A stretch of DNA of 64,000 nucleotides, taken from assembly GCF_014466985.1 (NCBI RefSeq), contig NZ_AP022826.1, forward strand, positions 558,001 through 622,000, written 5' to 3'. Below, in pieces: positions 53,611 to 62,539 of this stretch; position 1 is the stretch's first letter, and each line of letters starts with the position of its first letter. The notes under the pieces were generated by a model that ran no database searches, was not told where the DNA came from, and was given only the letters and a program-made list of their open reading frames with translations. Position numbers and translations under genes: made by a program. The DNA is from Nitrosophilus labii (GTDB taxonomy: Bacteria > Campylobacterota > Campylobacteria > Campylobacterales > Nitratiruptoraceae).

Positions 53611-54858
53611 TTAGTAAGTGGGTTGTTCGTAGATAACGAAATTTCTTGCAAGCTCCATAAGCTCATCTTTAACTTTTGCCTGAAGCTTGGTGTTGTTTAT
53701 ATCATCTAAAATATCGGCGATTCTAGTAGCGATAAGTTCAAACTCTTTCTCTTTCATACCTCTGCTAGTTAGTGCGGGGCTTCCTATCCTGATCCCGCTA
53801 GTTACAAAAGGACTTCTTGTTTCCCCTGGAACCGTGTTTTTGTTGACAGTAATTCCTGCTCTTCCTAAAGCTTCATCTGCATCTTTTCCGCTAAAATCTT
53901 TATCCAAGAAGCTAACAAGAATAAGGTGGTTGTCCGTTCCGCCGCTAACTACGTTGTATCCTCTTTTTATTAAAACTTCGGCTAAAACGGAAGCGTTTTT
54001 CTTAACCTGTTTTGCGTACTCTTTCCATTCAGGCTTTAGATTTTCTCCAAAACCTACGGCTTTTGCCGCTATTACGTGAACTAAAGGTCCGCCTTGAATT
54101 CCAGGAAAGATAGCACTGTTTATTTTTTTTGCAATATCAGGATCATTTGTCATTATCATACCGCCTCTTGGACCTCTTAAAGTTTTGTGAGTAGTAGTAG
54201 TTACCACATCACAGTATGGAAACGGACTTGGGTGTTCTCCGGCTGCTACTAGGCCGGCTATATGTGCTATATCCGCAAAAAGTATAGCTCCAACTTCGTC
54301 TGCTATCTCTCTAAATTTTTTGAAATCTATCTCTCTAGGATAAGCGCTAGCTCCACAGACAATAATTTTTGGTTTTACGATTTTTGCTATGTCTAAAACT
54401 CTATCGTAATCTATCCAACCCTCACTATTTACGCCGTAAAAAAAGCTTTGGTAAAGTTTGCCGCTAGAGCTTACTTTTGCTCCGTGAGTTAGATGACCTC
54501 CATGACTTAAATCCATTCCCAAAATCTTGTCATACGGTTTCAAAAGAGCCATATAAACCGCTTGGTTTGCTTGACTTCCAGAGTGTGGTTGAACATTTAC
54601 ATATTCGCATCCAAACAGTTTTTTAGCTCTTTGTATAGCTAGATTTTCTATAGCATCGGCGTTTTCGCAGCCTCCATAATATCTCTTTCCGGGATATCCT
54701 TCGGCGTATTTGTTAGTAAAAACGCTTCCCATAGCCTCCATCACGGCTGGACTGGTAAAGTTTTCACTAGCTATCATCTCAAGATGATCGGTTTGTCTTT
54801 TCAGTTCATTTTCGATTATCTGATAAACTTCACTGTCATAATCTCTTAAAATACTCAT
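53611..54858 (-). CDS. glyA: Serine hydroxymethyltransferase
   Basis: A 415-aa PLP enzyme interconverting serine and glycine with tetrahydrofolate. It shows [32 protein letters not shown], the PLP lysine in [15 protein letters not shown], and GTDNHLILV. Its start overlaps the lysS stop by 4 bp. Confidence 0.98.
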   Translation of the reverse strand: MSILRDYDSEVYQIIENELKRQTDHLEMIASENFTSPAVMEAMGSVFTNKYAEGYPGKRYYGGCENADAIENLAIQRAKKLFGCEYVNVQPHSGSQANQAVYMALLKPYDKILGMDLSHGGHLTHGAKVSSSGKLYQSFFYGVNSEGWIDYDRVLDIAKIVKPKIIVCGASAYPREIDFKKFREIADEVGAILFADIAHIAGLVAAGEHPSPFPYCDVVTTTTHKTLRGPRGGMIMTNDPDIAKKINSAIFPGIQGGPLVHVIAAKAVGFGENLKPEWKEYAKQVKKNASVLAEVLIKRGYNVVSGGTDNHLILVSFLDKDFSGKDADEALGRAGITVNKNTVPGETRSPFVTSGIRIGSPALTSRGMKEKEFELIATRIADILDDINNTKLQAKVKDELMELARNFVIYEQPTY

Positions 54859-56375
54859 TCTTCTTCCTTTTTTTCGTTTTGTTTTGTTTCGTCTGTTTTT
54901 GGTTTCATTGCGGGAAATAAAATAACGTCTCTTATAGTGTGTTGATTGGTTAGCAGCATTACCAATCTATCTATGCCTATACCTTCTCCCGCAGTAGGAG
55001 GCATACCGTAACCCAAAGCTCTAACAAAATCTTCATCCATGTGCATTGCTTCGTCGTCAACTTCTTTATTGGCTACTTGCTCTTTAAATCTTTCATATTG
55101 ATCCAAAGGATCGTTAAGCTCGTTAAAACCGTTTGCTATCTCTTTTCCGGCAATGAAGAGTTCGAATCTCTCTGCTATATTTGGATCTTCATCGCTTCTT
55201 CTAGCAAGAGGACTTATATCGATAGGAAAGTGTGTAACAAATGTTGGATTTATCAGCTTCTTTTCAACAAAATTATCAAAAAGTTCAGCCTGCAAAGAGC
55301 CTAAAGGTAGTCTTTCGTCAACCTCTATATCTTTTGATTTTAAAAACTCTATAATTTTATCTCTATTTTCAACTATTTCAGGATCAACTCCGCCTATTTG
55401 GACAATTGCGTCTTTATATTTTACTCTTTTAAAAGGTGTTGTAAAGTCAATTGTATATTCACCGTATGTTAGCTGTTTTGGAAGAGAGAGTTTTTCAAAA
55501 ATATAATCAAAAAGATCCTCTGTTAGCTTCATTAAATCTTCGTAAGTGTGATATGCCCAGTAAAATTCAATCATCGTAAATTCAGGGTTGTGAGTAGCAT
55601 CCATCCCTTCGTTTCTAAAGTTTCTGTTTATCTCAAAAACTGCTTCAAAACCGCCTACGACCAATCTTTTTAGATATAGTTCCGGTGCGATTCTTAGATA
55701 TCTATCAATGCCTAAAGCGTTGTGGTGAGTTATAAAAGGTCTGGCGTTTGCACCTCCTGGGATTGGGTGCATCATAGGCGTTTCAACTTCTAAAAAGCCC
55801 TGTTTTTCAAAAAACTCTCTTATAAAACTAACTACCTTGCTTCTAGTTCTGAAAATATCTCGTACTTCGGGATTCATAATCATATCAAGATATCTTTGTC
55901 GATATCTTAACTCTTTATCTTGAAGTCCATGATATTTTTCGGGAAGAGGAATTATCGCTTTTGTAACAAGATTTAGTTTTTCTACATGTAGTGTAAGCTC
56001 ACCGGTTTTTGTAATGAAGGGATATCCGTAAGCTTCTATGATATCACCTACTTCAATCAGCTTTTTTACTTTTTTAAACCATTCATCTCCAAGAGCGTCT
56101 TTGTTAAAATAGATCTGAACTACTCCCGTATCATCTTCAATTTTCGCAAATGCCGCTTTACCCATAAGTCTTAAAAATTTGATTCTACCTATTAAAGAAA
56201 CCTTTTTTGAATAATCTTTTTTTTCTTCTAAATCTTTTACGTATGCAAATTTTTCTAAAAACTCTTTATTGGTAATCTCTTTTTTGAAACCGGTTCCATA
56301 AGGATTTACTCCCGCGTCTCTTAGTTCATTGGCTTTTTGGATTCTTAGTTTCTCATACTGGTTGTCAAAAATCAA
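54855..56375 (-). CDS. lysS: Lysyl-tRNA synthetase, class II
   Basis: About 506 aa: an N-terminal OB-fold anticodon-binding domain ([20 protein letters not shown]) and a class II catalytic core with motif 2 [20 protein letters not shown] and motif 3 [18 protein letters not shown] chose the TTG at 56375, preceded by AAGGATGGAGA, which gives the usual N-terminus; an ATG 39 bp upstream would add 13 odd residues. It lies 13 bp downstream of the cvpA-like gene. Confidence 0.96.
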   Translation of the reverse strand: MIFDNQYEKLRIQKANELRDAGVNPYGTGFKKEITNKEFLEKFAYVKDLEEKKDYSKKVSLIGRIKFLRLMGKAAFAKIEDDTGVVQIYFNKDALGDEWFKKVKKLIEVGDIIEAYGYPFITKTGELTLHVEKLNLVTKAIIPLPEKYHGLQDKELRYRQRYLDMIMNPEVRDIFRTRSKVVSFIREFFEKQGFLEVETPMMHPIPGGANARPFITHHNALGIDRYLRIAPELYLKRLVVGGFEAVFEINRNFRNEGMDATHNPEFTMIEFYWAYHTYEDLMKLTEDLFDYIFEKLSLPKQLTYGEYTIDFTTPFKRVKYKDAIVQIGGVDPEIVENRDKIIEFLKSKDIEVDERLPLGSLQAELFDNFVEKKLINPTFVTHFPIDISPLARRSDEDPNIAERFELFIAGKEIANGFNELNDPLDQYERFKEQVANKEVDDEAMHMDEDFVRALGYGMPPTAGEGIGIDRLVMLLTNQHTIRDVILFPAMKPKTDETKQNEKKEEE

Positions 56376-56388
56376 TCTCCATCCTTTA

Positions 56389-57012
56389 CTATTTTTTTGT
56401 TTCGTTGTTTTCAAGAGTTTGTTCGATTTTCTCTTTTATCTGTTTAATAGTTTCGTTTTTGATACTCTTTTTGATATCTTCTTGTACCTGAGTGGTTTTC
56501 TCTTCCACTTTTTGGGTAATCTCTTTAGGATTTAGTTTTATGATGTAGCTTCCCGTTTTTTCCATTAAAGGGAAAAGGAGTGAGTTTTTAGTATATTTTT
56601 CAACCGTGTTTTTTGCTGCTTCGATATTAGAAACTGCGAAAACGATAACCGAAAGTATCAAAAAAATTTTTGCGGCACCGAACAAAAAACCCGCTATTCT
56701 ATCTATAAGTCCCATACCGCTTGCGCTGCTTAGCTTTGCAAATAGTTTTCCAACTAGTAACATTGCTAGCCAAAAAGCCGCTAAAGTTATTAAAAATCCC
56801 ACAAAAGAGAGAGCGGCAGGATTTTTTATCTGAAAAATATTTTGACTTATAAACTCACCAACATTTTGCCCGTAATGTGAACCTATATAAATACCGCCTA
56901 TTATTCCTATAAGTCCAAAAACCTCTTTGATAAAGCCGTCAATGAGTCCTTTTAAACCCAAAAGAATAACAATGATGCCAACTACTAAGTCAAAATATGA
57001 GAAGCCATCCAT
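56389..57012 (-). CDS. cvpA: CvpA-family membrane protein
   Basis: A 207-aa protein with four hydrophobic helices (from [17 protein letters not shown] through [19 protein letters not shown]), matching the CvpA family (colicin V production, envelope or replication-stress related). A charged helical tail rich in Lys/Glu (about 165-207) is longer than in E. coli CvpA. First gene of the cvpA-lysS-glyA unit. Confidence 0.88.
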   Translation of the reverse strand: MDGFSYFDLVVGIIVILLGLKGLIDGFIKEVFGLIGIIGGIYIGSHYGQNVGEFISQNIFQIKNPAALSFVGFLITLAAFWLAMLLVGKLFAKLSSASGMGLIDRIAGFLFGAAKIFLILSVIVFAVSNIEAAKNTVEKYTKNSLLFPLMEKTGSYIIKLNPKEITQKVEEKTTQVQEDIKKSIKNETIKQIKEKIEQTLENNETKK

Positions 57013-57101
57013 TTTTATATCCTATAAGTTTGATTTTAAAGCGCAATTATACAATTTTTGTATAAAAAGGTAAATGGTTTAAAATAAGATAAAGAGGTTG
57101 T

Positions 57102-57177
57102 TAGGCAAAAGGCAATAGACGAAAAAGATTAAAAAGAACATAAATTTTATCTTTTCGCCTATTACCTAATTATGCCT
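57102..57177 (-). terminator. Long imperfect hairpin after pilT
   Basis: AATAGACGAAAAAGAT (57114-57129) pairs with ATCTTTTCGCCTATT (57149-57163), with outer arms TAGGCA (57102) and TGCCTA (57172). It begins at the pilT stop and probably ends its transcript. Confidence 0.6.
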
Positions 57178-58243
57178 ACAAAGCCTGGATGAGATTTTTT
57201 AGTTCTTCGGGCCTATTGGAATATCTTAATGCATCTTCTTTTGAAATTACATGATTTTTAAGCAGTTTTAAAATAACTTGCGTTTGTGTTTGCATTCCCG
57301 TTTGTTGTTGGTTTAGTTGCATTTGTGAATAGATCTGGTGAGTTTTGTTTTCCCTTATTAGGTTTGCAATTGCTGGAGTATTAATAAGAATTTCAAATGT
57401 TGCTACTCTTCCCCCACCTATTTTTGGTATAAGCGCTTGAGAGATAACCGCGACTAAACTTGTTGAGAGCATAGCTCTTACTTGAGGCTGTTCATCTCCG
57501 CTAAATACGTCAATAATTCTGTTTACGGTTTGAGATGCCGAGTTTGTATGCAAAGTTCCAAGAACCAAATGACCTGTTTCCGCCGCCGTTAATGCCGCTG
57601 AGATAGTCTCTTTATCCCTCATCTCACCGATCAATATAATATCTGGATCTTCCCGCAACGCATATTTCAAAGCGATTGCAAAAGATTTTGTATCTGAGCC
57701 TACTTCTCTGTGGGAAAATAGTGATTTTTTATTTTCATGAACAAACTCTACAGGATCTTCAATTGTTAGGATATGTTTTCTTTCATGTGTATTTATCTCG
57801 TTTAACATGGCAGCTAGAGTAGTTGATTTACCGCTTCCTGTAGGTCCGGTTACTAGGATTAGACCTTTTTCCCTTTTGATTATCTGATAAAAGATTTCAG
57901 GGGCGTTTATATCTTCTAGTGTTGGAACTTTTAGAGGAATTATCCTAAATGCGGCTGCAATATCACCTAAAGTAGTGTAGTAGTTTACTCTGAATCTTCC
58001 AACATTTGGCACCATTAAAGCAAAATCCAGCTCACCCTCTTCTTCGAAAATCTTTTTCTGTTTATCCGTAATTATGCCGTAACACATCTCCTCAATCTGT
58101 TTACCGTCTAACTTAGGAAGATTTAAAGGAATCAGTTTGCCGTCGATTCTTATTTGTGGTTCGCTTCCGCTAACCAAGTGTAGATCTGAGGCTTTATAAG
58201 CTATAACACTTTTTAAAAGTTTTCTTATGTCCAACTCACTCAT
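57176..58243 (-). CDS. pilT: Twitching motility ATPase PilT
   Basis: A 355-aa secretion-type hexameric ATPase that retracts type IV pili. It shows the N-terminal SDLHLVSGSEPQIRIDGKL, Walker A GPTGSGKSTTLAAML, the Asp box EDPVEFVH, Walker B LIGEMRDKETISAAL, the His box GHLVLGTLHTNSA, and the AIRNLIRE-like retraction motif, here AIANLIREN. No other pilus genes are nearby. It is followed by a long hairpin and sits 13 bp after gatC. Confidence 0.95.
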   Translation of the reverse strand: MSELDIRKLLKSVIAYKASDLHLVSGSEPQIRIDGKLIPLNLPKLDGKQIEEMCYGIITDKQKKIFEEEGELDFALMVPNVGRFRVNYYTTLGDIAAAFRIIPLKVPTLEDINAPEIFYQIIKREKGLILVTGPTGSGKSTTLAAMLNEINTHERKHILTIEDPVEFVHENKKSLFSHREVGSDTKSFAIALKYALREDPDIILIGEMRDKETISAALTAAETGHLVLGTLHTNSASQTVNRIIDVFSGDEQPQVRAMLSTSLVAVISQALIPKIGGGRVATFEILINTPAIANLIRENKTHQIYSQMQLNQQQTGMQTQTQVILKLLKNHVISKEDALRYSNRPEELKNLIQAL

Positions 58244-58256
58244 AAAAAATCCTAAA

Positions 58257-58547
58257 TTACTCTATGATTTTTGGCACTATGAAAAAATTGTCTGAAGATT
58301 TCGGAGCGTGCTTAAGAATTTTTTTACCTATCTCTTCGTTTAACACAGGTTCGTCTTTTCTAAAAGTAGAACCTCCTTCAAGTGTTGTAAAAGTAGCTTC
58401 TAGGTTGGAGAGTTCAAGTTCGTTAAGGTTTTCTACGAATTCTAAGAATCTATTTAGCTCTTTTAATATCTCATCTTTTTTGGTTTCATCTACTTGAATT
58501 TGAGATAAAACTTCAAGTCTATGTAACAATTTAGAATCTATTTGCAT
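58257..58547 (-). CDS. gatC: Asp/Glu-tRNA(Asn/Gln) amidotransferase subunit C
   Basis: A 96-aa GatC, the small clamp of the GatCAB amidotransferase. It begins MQIDSKLLHRLEVLSQI and has ELNRFLEFVENLNELE, followed by the RKDEP region and LKHAPKSSDNFFIVPKIIE at the end. GAGAA precedes the ATG. gatA and gatB are not in the window. Confidence 0.93.
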   Translation of the reverse strand: MQIDSKLLHRLEVLSQIQVDETKKDEILKELNRFLEFVENLNELELSNLEATFTTLEGGSTFRKDEPVLNEEIGKKILKHAPKSSDNFFIVPKIIE

Positions 58548-58646
58548 ATTTTCTCCTAAAAACGTATTTAGTTTTAGTTAGTTTGTTTAATGCTATTTTA
58601 CCATAAATAATATGCTTTTTATGTTTCATTTGATAATATACTGCGT

Positions 58647-58652
58647 TATAAT
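58647..58652 (+). promoter_or_regulatory. -10 box of the YfgM-like/coaX/hisG operon
   Basis: TATAAT 43 bp before the TTG start at 58696, with AAAAAGGGG just upstream of that start. A GCGC-ATA-GCGC hairpin lies in the leader (58668-58678). Confidence 0.45.
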
Positions 58653-58695
58653 AATAGTAAAATTTTAGCGCATAGCGCAAGAAAAAGGGGAAAAA

Positions 58696-59301
58696 TTGGG
58701 TGTAAAAGAGAATATAGAGTATATAAAGGAGGAGCTCTCCAACGAAGAGAAAATGCTTGAACAGATTGTCAAGGCAGAAAGGTTTTACAAAAGGCATAAA
58801 AAGACTCTTATAACATTAATCTTTGCAGCAATTTTAGGCTTTATGGCTTATGTTGGATATGAATTGGTAAGAGAGCACAACCTAAAACTCTCTAATGAAG
58901 CTTACTTGAAGCTTCTTGCAAATCCAAAGGATAGTGAGGCGTTAAAAACGTTAAAAGAGAAAAATCCTACACTTTATACCGTTTTTGAGTTTAGAGAAGC
59001 CATAAAAAATAACGACGCTAAAAAGCTTGAAGAGATAGCTTCAAAGGATATATCCATAATATCTAATATAGCAAAATATCAAGCCGCATCTCTTTTAAGG
59101 GAACAAGAAAAATTGAAAAGTTATCAATTTGATCAAAAAGCAATATTGAGGGATTTAGCTATTTTAGATGAAGCCTTTTTACTATATGAAAAAGATAGTA
59201 TAAAAGAGGCTAGAGAAAAGCTTAAAAACGTAAAAGAAAACTCTATTGTTTACCCTTATGCACAATTTTTGCTTCATTATGGAATAAAAGGAAATATGTA
59301 A
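58696..59301 (+). CDS. YfgM-like inner-membrane protein
   Basis: A 201-aa protein: cytosolic N-terminus, one transmembrane helix at about 36-57 (TLITLIFAAILGFMAYVGY), and a helical, TPR-like periplasmic part. YfgM and BamB are neighbours in many Gram-negatives, and the next gene here is a BamB-like lipoprotein; both sequence layout and context fit YfgM, a periplasmic chaperone partner of SecYEG. The TTG start follows AAAAAGGGG. Its stop TAA shares a base with the next ATG. Confidence 0.65.
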   Translation: MGVKENIEYIKEELSNEEKMLEQIVKAERFYKRHKKTLITLIFAAILGFMAYVGYELVREHNLKLSNEAYLKLLANPKDSEALKTLKEKNPTLYTVFEFREAIKNNDAKKLEEIASKDISIISNIAKYQAASLLREQEKLKSYQFDQKAILRDLAILDEAFLLYEKDSIKEAREKLKNVKENSIVYPYAQFLLHYGIKGNM

Positions 59302-60305
59302 TGAAAAAGTTTTATTTTGTTTTTTTTATCTCCTTTTTGTTTTTTAGTGGTTGTAGCTCCAAACAGTATTTTGAGCCTAAAGAGATTGCTGGAAAAGTGG
59401 AGTTTGACAAAGAATTACCGGCAAAGATGATAGATGTTACTAGAGACGGTGCTACATTAGAAAACGGACAAGTTATAACTGAGGAGGGTCTTCTTGATGT
59501 CAAGCTTCCACAAGGTTTTGAATTTATAGGAGATGGAGAAGAGTATATCGTTGGGGCTAATAATTGTGGAGATATAGTCATAATTGATAAAAAAAGTAAA
59601 AAAACTGTTTTTAAAAAACATTTTGATTTAAAAAGAGCCAGTGCCGCAAAAATAAAAGGGGATATATTAGCTTTAGTTTTTGATACTAATGAGATCATGG
59701 TTGTAGATTTTAAAAAAGATGAAGAACTTTATTCTCAAAAATCGGATAAGATCTATTCAGTAGATACTAAAATAGCTTCGCCATATTTTTTAGGAGAGCT
59801 AATTTTGTTTCCTACATTAGACGGGAAGATAATAATAGTTGATAAAGTAGGTAAAAGGGCGATAAGAAATATTTTAGTCGGTACTGAAAAGTTTTTAAAT
59901 AATATCATATTTTTAAATGTTTTAAACAATAGGTTAATAGCGGCTACACCAAATAAAGTTGTTTCAGTTAACCCTAAAAATATAAATACTATAAATATTG
60001 ATTTAAGTGATATTCTTTTTGTAAAAGATGCCGTTTATATTTTGGCTAAAGATGGAAGAGTAATAATGACAGACCCAGATCTTAATATCTTAAAAACCAG
60101 AAAATACCCTTTTGCCCACTTTACGGGTATTGTTTACGGCGAATATATATACATAATTGAAAAAGAGGGTTATATCATCGCTACTGATCACTCTTTAAGA
60201 GTTTCTAATGTTTTTGAACTTTCAGATAAGATAGAAGACTATATTTTTACCTCTAAGGATAAGATTTTTTACAAAGACAAGTTTTTCCAATTGAATAAAA
60301 AATGA
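59301..60305 (+). CDS. BamB-like beta-propeller lipoprotein
   Basis: A 334-aa lipoprotein with lipobox FFSGC (lipidated Cys at about 18), followed by repeated four-stranded blades of about 40 residues (for example GDIVIIDKKSKKTVF, NEIMVVDFKKDEELYS, GKIIIVDKVGKRAI). This is a PQQ/WD-type propeller like BamB of the outer-membrane barrel assembly complex. Divergent in sequence; assignment relies on layout and the YfgM-like neighbour. Confidence 0.62.
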   Translation: MKKFYFVFFISFLFFSGCSSKQYFEPKEIAGKVEFDKELPAKMIDVTRDGATLENGQVITEEGLLDVKLPQGFEFIGDGEEYIVGANNCGDIVIIDKKSKKTVFKKHFDLKRASAAKIKGDILALVFDTNEIMVVDFKKDEELYSQKSDKIYSVDTKIASPYFLGELILFPTLDGKIIIVDKVGKRAIRNILVGTEKFLNNIIFLNVLNNRLIAATPNKVVSVNPKNINTINIDLSDILFVKDAVYILAKDGRVIMTDPDLNILKTRKYPFAHFTGIVYGEYIYIIEKEGYIIATDHSLRVSNVFELSDKIEDYIFTSKDKIFYKDKFFQLNKK

Positions 60306-60634
60306 AAAAAATTGTTGGAATTTTTAAAGATAAGAATATAGTTTTTAAAGAGTTAAAGAGGATTCTTTTAAGTGAACTTGGAATAAGAAAGAGATACGAA
60401 GTTTTTGAAGGAGTAGATATCAAAAACAGATTCTATCTTGTTTTCAAGGTAGAAAGAAAAAGCAGATTCCTCTCTAAAAACGCCGAAGATTTAATAGATA
60501 TCTACCATAAAGTTTCAAAAGAGAAAGAGCACAGTTTTAGATATGTATGTGTTCTTTTTTTAACGCCTTTTTGTTCGAAAGCAAAAGATATTTTATTGAG
60601 CAAGGATTTTAAGGTAATAGATGCTACTTTGTGA
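60302..60634 (+). CDS. Conserved hypothetical protein (110 aa)
   Basis: A small basic soluble protein (MKKIVGIFKDKNIVFKELKR, later KVERKSRFLSKNAEDLIDIY). No recognised domain. ATGA overlap with the previous stop and a 14-bp overlap with coaX show tight operon packing, so it is probably translated. Confidence 0.65.
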   Translation: MKKIVGIFKDKNIVFKELKRILLSELGIRKRYEVFEGVDIKNRFYLVFKVERKSRFLSKNAEDLIDIYHKVSKEKEHSFRYVCVLFLTPFCSKAKDILLSKDFKVIDATL

Positions 60635-61241
60635 TATAGGAAACAGTTTTGCACATTTTTGTGATGGAAAGAGAGTTTGGAGAGAAGAGCCAGATAGCTT
60701 TTTAGAAAAATATTTGGATAAAAAGGTCTATTTTATAAATGTTAATGAAGATTTTAAAAAATCGTTAATCAAAGCTAAAAACTGGATAGATTTGGAAAAA
60801 TATACAGATTTCGATACAAATTATAAAGGTATGGGAATAGATAGAAAAGTATTATGTATTGCGGTAGAAGATGGCGTCGCAGTAGATGCGGGTAGTGCGA
60901 TAACTGTTGATTTGATGGAGAAAGGGGTTCACAAAGGCGGTTTTATAATTCCGGGATTTAAAAGAATCGAAGAGAGTTACTCTTTGATTTCGAAAAGACT
61001 TAGATTTAAACTCGACTTCGATATAGACTTAAACAATATTCCTCAAAACACTAAGAGTGCAATTAGTTATGGCGCTGTTAAGCCGGTGGTTTTGGCTATA
61101 CAAGATTTTGCCAAAAATAAGAAAATTTATTTAACAGGCGGAGACGGAGAAAAGATTTTGCCTTTTTTGAATAATGCGGAGTATGATGAAAAATTGATAT
61201 TTAAAGGGATGAAAAAGATAATAAAGGAAAAGTTATGCTAA
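60621..61241 (+). CDS. coaX: Type III pantothenate kinase
   Basis: A 206-aa ASKHA-fold kinase, the first step of CoA synthesis. It shows the phosphate-1 motif LLCDIGNSFAHF, the DAGSAITVD segment, and GGFIIPGFK with a C-terminal LTGGDG. It is shorter than typical CoaX (about 250 aa), as in other Campylobacterota. It overlaps both neighbours by 7-14 bp. Confidence 0.93.
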   Translation: MLLCDIGNSFAHFCDGKRVWREEPDSFLEKYLDKKVYFINVNEDFKKSLIKAKNWIDLEKYTDFDTNYKGMGIDRKVLCIAVEDGVAVDAGSAITVDLMEKGVHKGGFIIPGFKRIEESYSLISKRLRFKLDFDIDLNNIPQNTKSAISYGAVKPVVLAIQDFAKNKKIYLTGGDGEKILPFLNNAEYDEKLIFKGMKKIIKEKLC

Positions 61242-61849
61242 CTATTGCGCTTCCCAAAGGTAGGATAGCAAAAGAGACTTTAGAGATATTTGAAAAAATT
61301 TTCGATAAAAAGTTTCAGTTTGGAGAAAGAAAACTAATTTTGGAAGATGATAATTTTAGATTTTTACTTGTGAGAAATCAAGATGTTCCAACGTATGTTT
61401 ATCATCAAGCAGCCGATATAGGTGTAGTAGGTTTAGATGTTTTGGAAGAACAAAGACTTGATCTTGTCAGACTTCTTGATATGAATATAGGTATATGTAA
61501 AGTTGCAATTGGAATAAAAAAAGAAGAGGAATTAGACTTTTCTAAACCATCTTTCAAAGTAGCGACTAAAATGGTAAATATCGCTAGAGATTTTTTTTCA
61601 AAAAGGGCTATTCCGGTTGAGATAATAAAACTTTACGGCTCTATAGAACTAGCACCGTTAATCGGGCTTGCAGATATGATTGTTGATATTGTTGAAACCG
61701 GTGAAACTATGAAACAAAACGGTTTAAAACCCGCGTATACCATTATGGAGTCAAGCGCTCATCTTATAGCCAATAAAAACAGTTTTTACGCAAAAAAAGA
61801 TGAGATACTCGATATCTATGAAAAGATATCTTTGACAATAAAAGGATAG
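61235..61849 (+). CDS. hisG: ATP phosphoribosyltransferase, short form
   Basis: A 204-aa HisG, the first step of histidine synthesis. It shows LTIALPKGRIAKET, VRNQDVPTYVYHQAADIGVVGLD in two parts, and the PRPP loop DIVETGETMKQNGL. It lacks the C-terminal regulatory domain, so it should need HisZ (not in the window). Overlaps coaX by 7 bp. Confidence 0.97.
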   Translation: MLTIALPKGRIAKETLEIFEKIFDKKFQFGERKLILEDDNFRFLLVRNQDVPTYVYHQAADIGVVGLDVLEEQRLDLVRLLDMNIGICKVAIGIKKEEELDFSKPSFKVATKMVNIARDFFSKRAIPVEIIKLYGSIELAPLIGLADMIVDIVETGETMKQNGLKPAYTIMESSAHLIANKNSFYAKKDEILDIYEKISLTIKG

Positions 61850-61851
61850 AT

Positions 61852-62535
61852 TTGAGTTTAGATTTATACGCTAAAATTGAGCCTTATCTTGGATTTGAAA
61901 AAGAGGTGGGCGAACTTCATGATATTTTTTTGGAAAAACTTTTAAATTTAGGAGCGAAAAAGGTTCTTGATATTGGGTGCGGAAGCGGCGATTTTTTAGT
62001 AAAAGCTAAAAAAGCAGGAATAGAGATAGAAGGTATTGATCTTAGTTTTAATATGGTCCAAAACGCTTTAAAAAAAGGAGTAAATGCTTATCATAAAGAC
62101 TTATGTGAAGTTGATGATAAATATGATGCGGCAGTGGCTATTTTTGATGTTTTAAACTACCTTAACTCCGAAAATTTCAAAAAATTCCTCTGTTGTGTCG
62201 ATAATGTTTTAGTAAAAAATGGCCATTTTATTTGCGATATAAATACTCTTTACGGTTTTGAAGAGATAGCGCAAGGGGTTGTCGCTATCGATAAAGATAA
62301 TACTTTTATATCTATAGAGGCAGAGTTTGAAAATAAAGAGTTAAGAACTAAGATAGTAATGTTTGAAAAAGGGGATAACGGTTGCTATAAGAAAAGTAGA
62401 GGAGAAATAGTACAATATTATCACGATATCGATAGCTTAAAAAGCTGTAAAGGTTTGAAACTTACGGACATGGATTTTATAGCACTTTTTTCCGATATTT
62501 CAGATAAAGTAATATTAACTTACGAAAAGGTATAA
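61852..62535 (+). CDS. SAM-dependent methyltransferase (class I)
   Basis: A 227-aa Rossmann-fold methyltransferase with motif I VLDIGCGSGDFLVKAKKAG, an acidic second strand EGIDLSFNMVQNA, and YDAAVAIFDVLNYL. Similar small enzymes are annotated 'class I SAM-dependent methyltransferase'; the substrate is unknown. The TTG start is 2 bp after the hisG stop. Confidence 0.85.
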   Translation: MSLDLYAKIEPYLGFEKEVGELHDIFLEKLLNLGAKKVLDIGCGSGDFLVKAKKAGIEIEGIDLSFNMVQNALKKGVNAYHKDLCEVDDKYDAAVAIFDVLNYLNSENFKKFLCCVDNVLVKNGHFICDINTLYGFEEIAQGVVAIDKDNTFISIEAEFENKELRTKIVMFEKGDNGCYKKSRGEIVQYYHDIDSLKSCKGLKLTDMDFIALFSDISDKVILTYEKV

Positions 62536-62539
62536 AAAA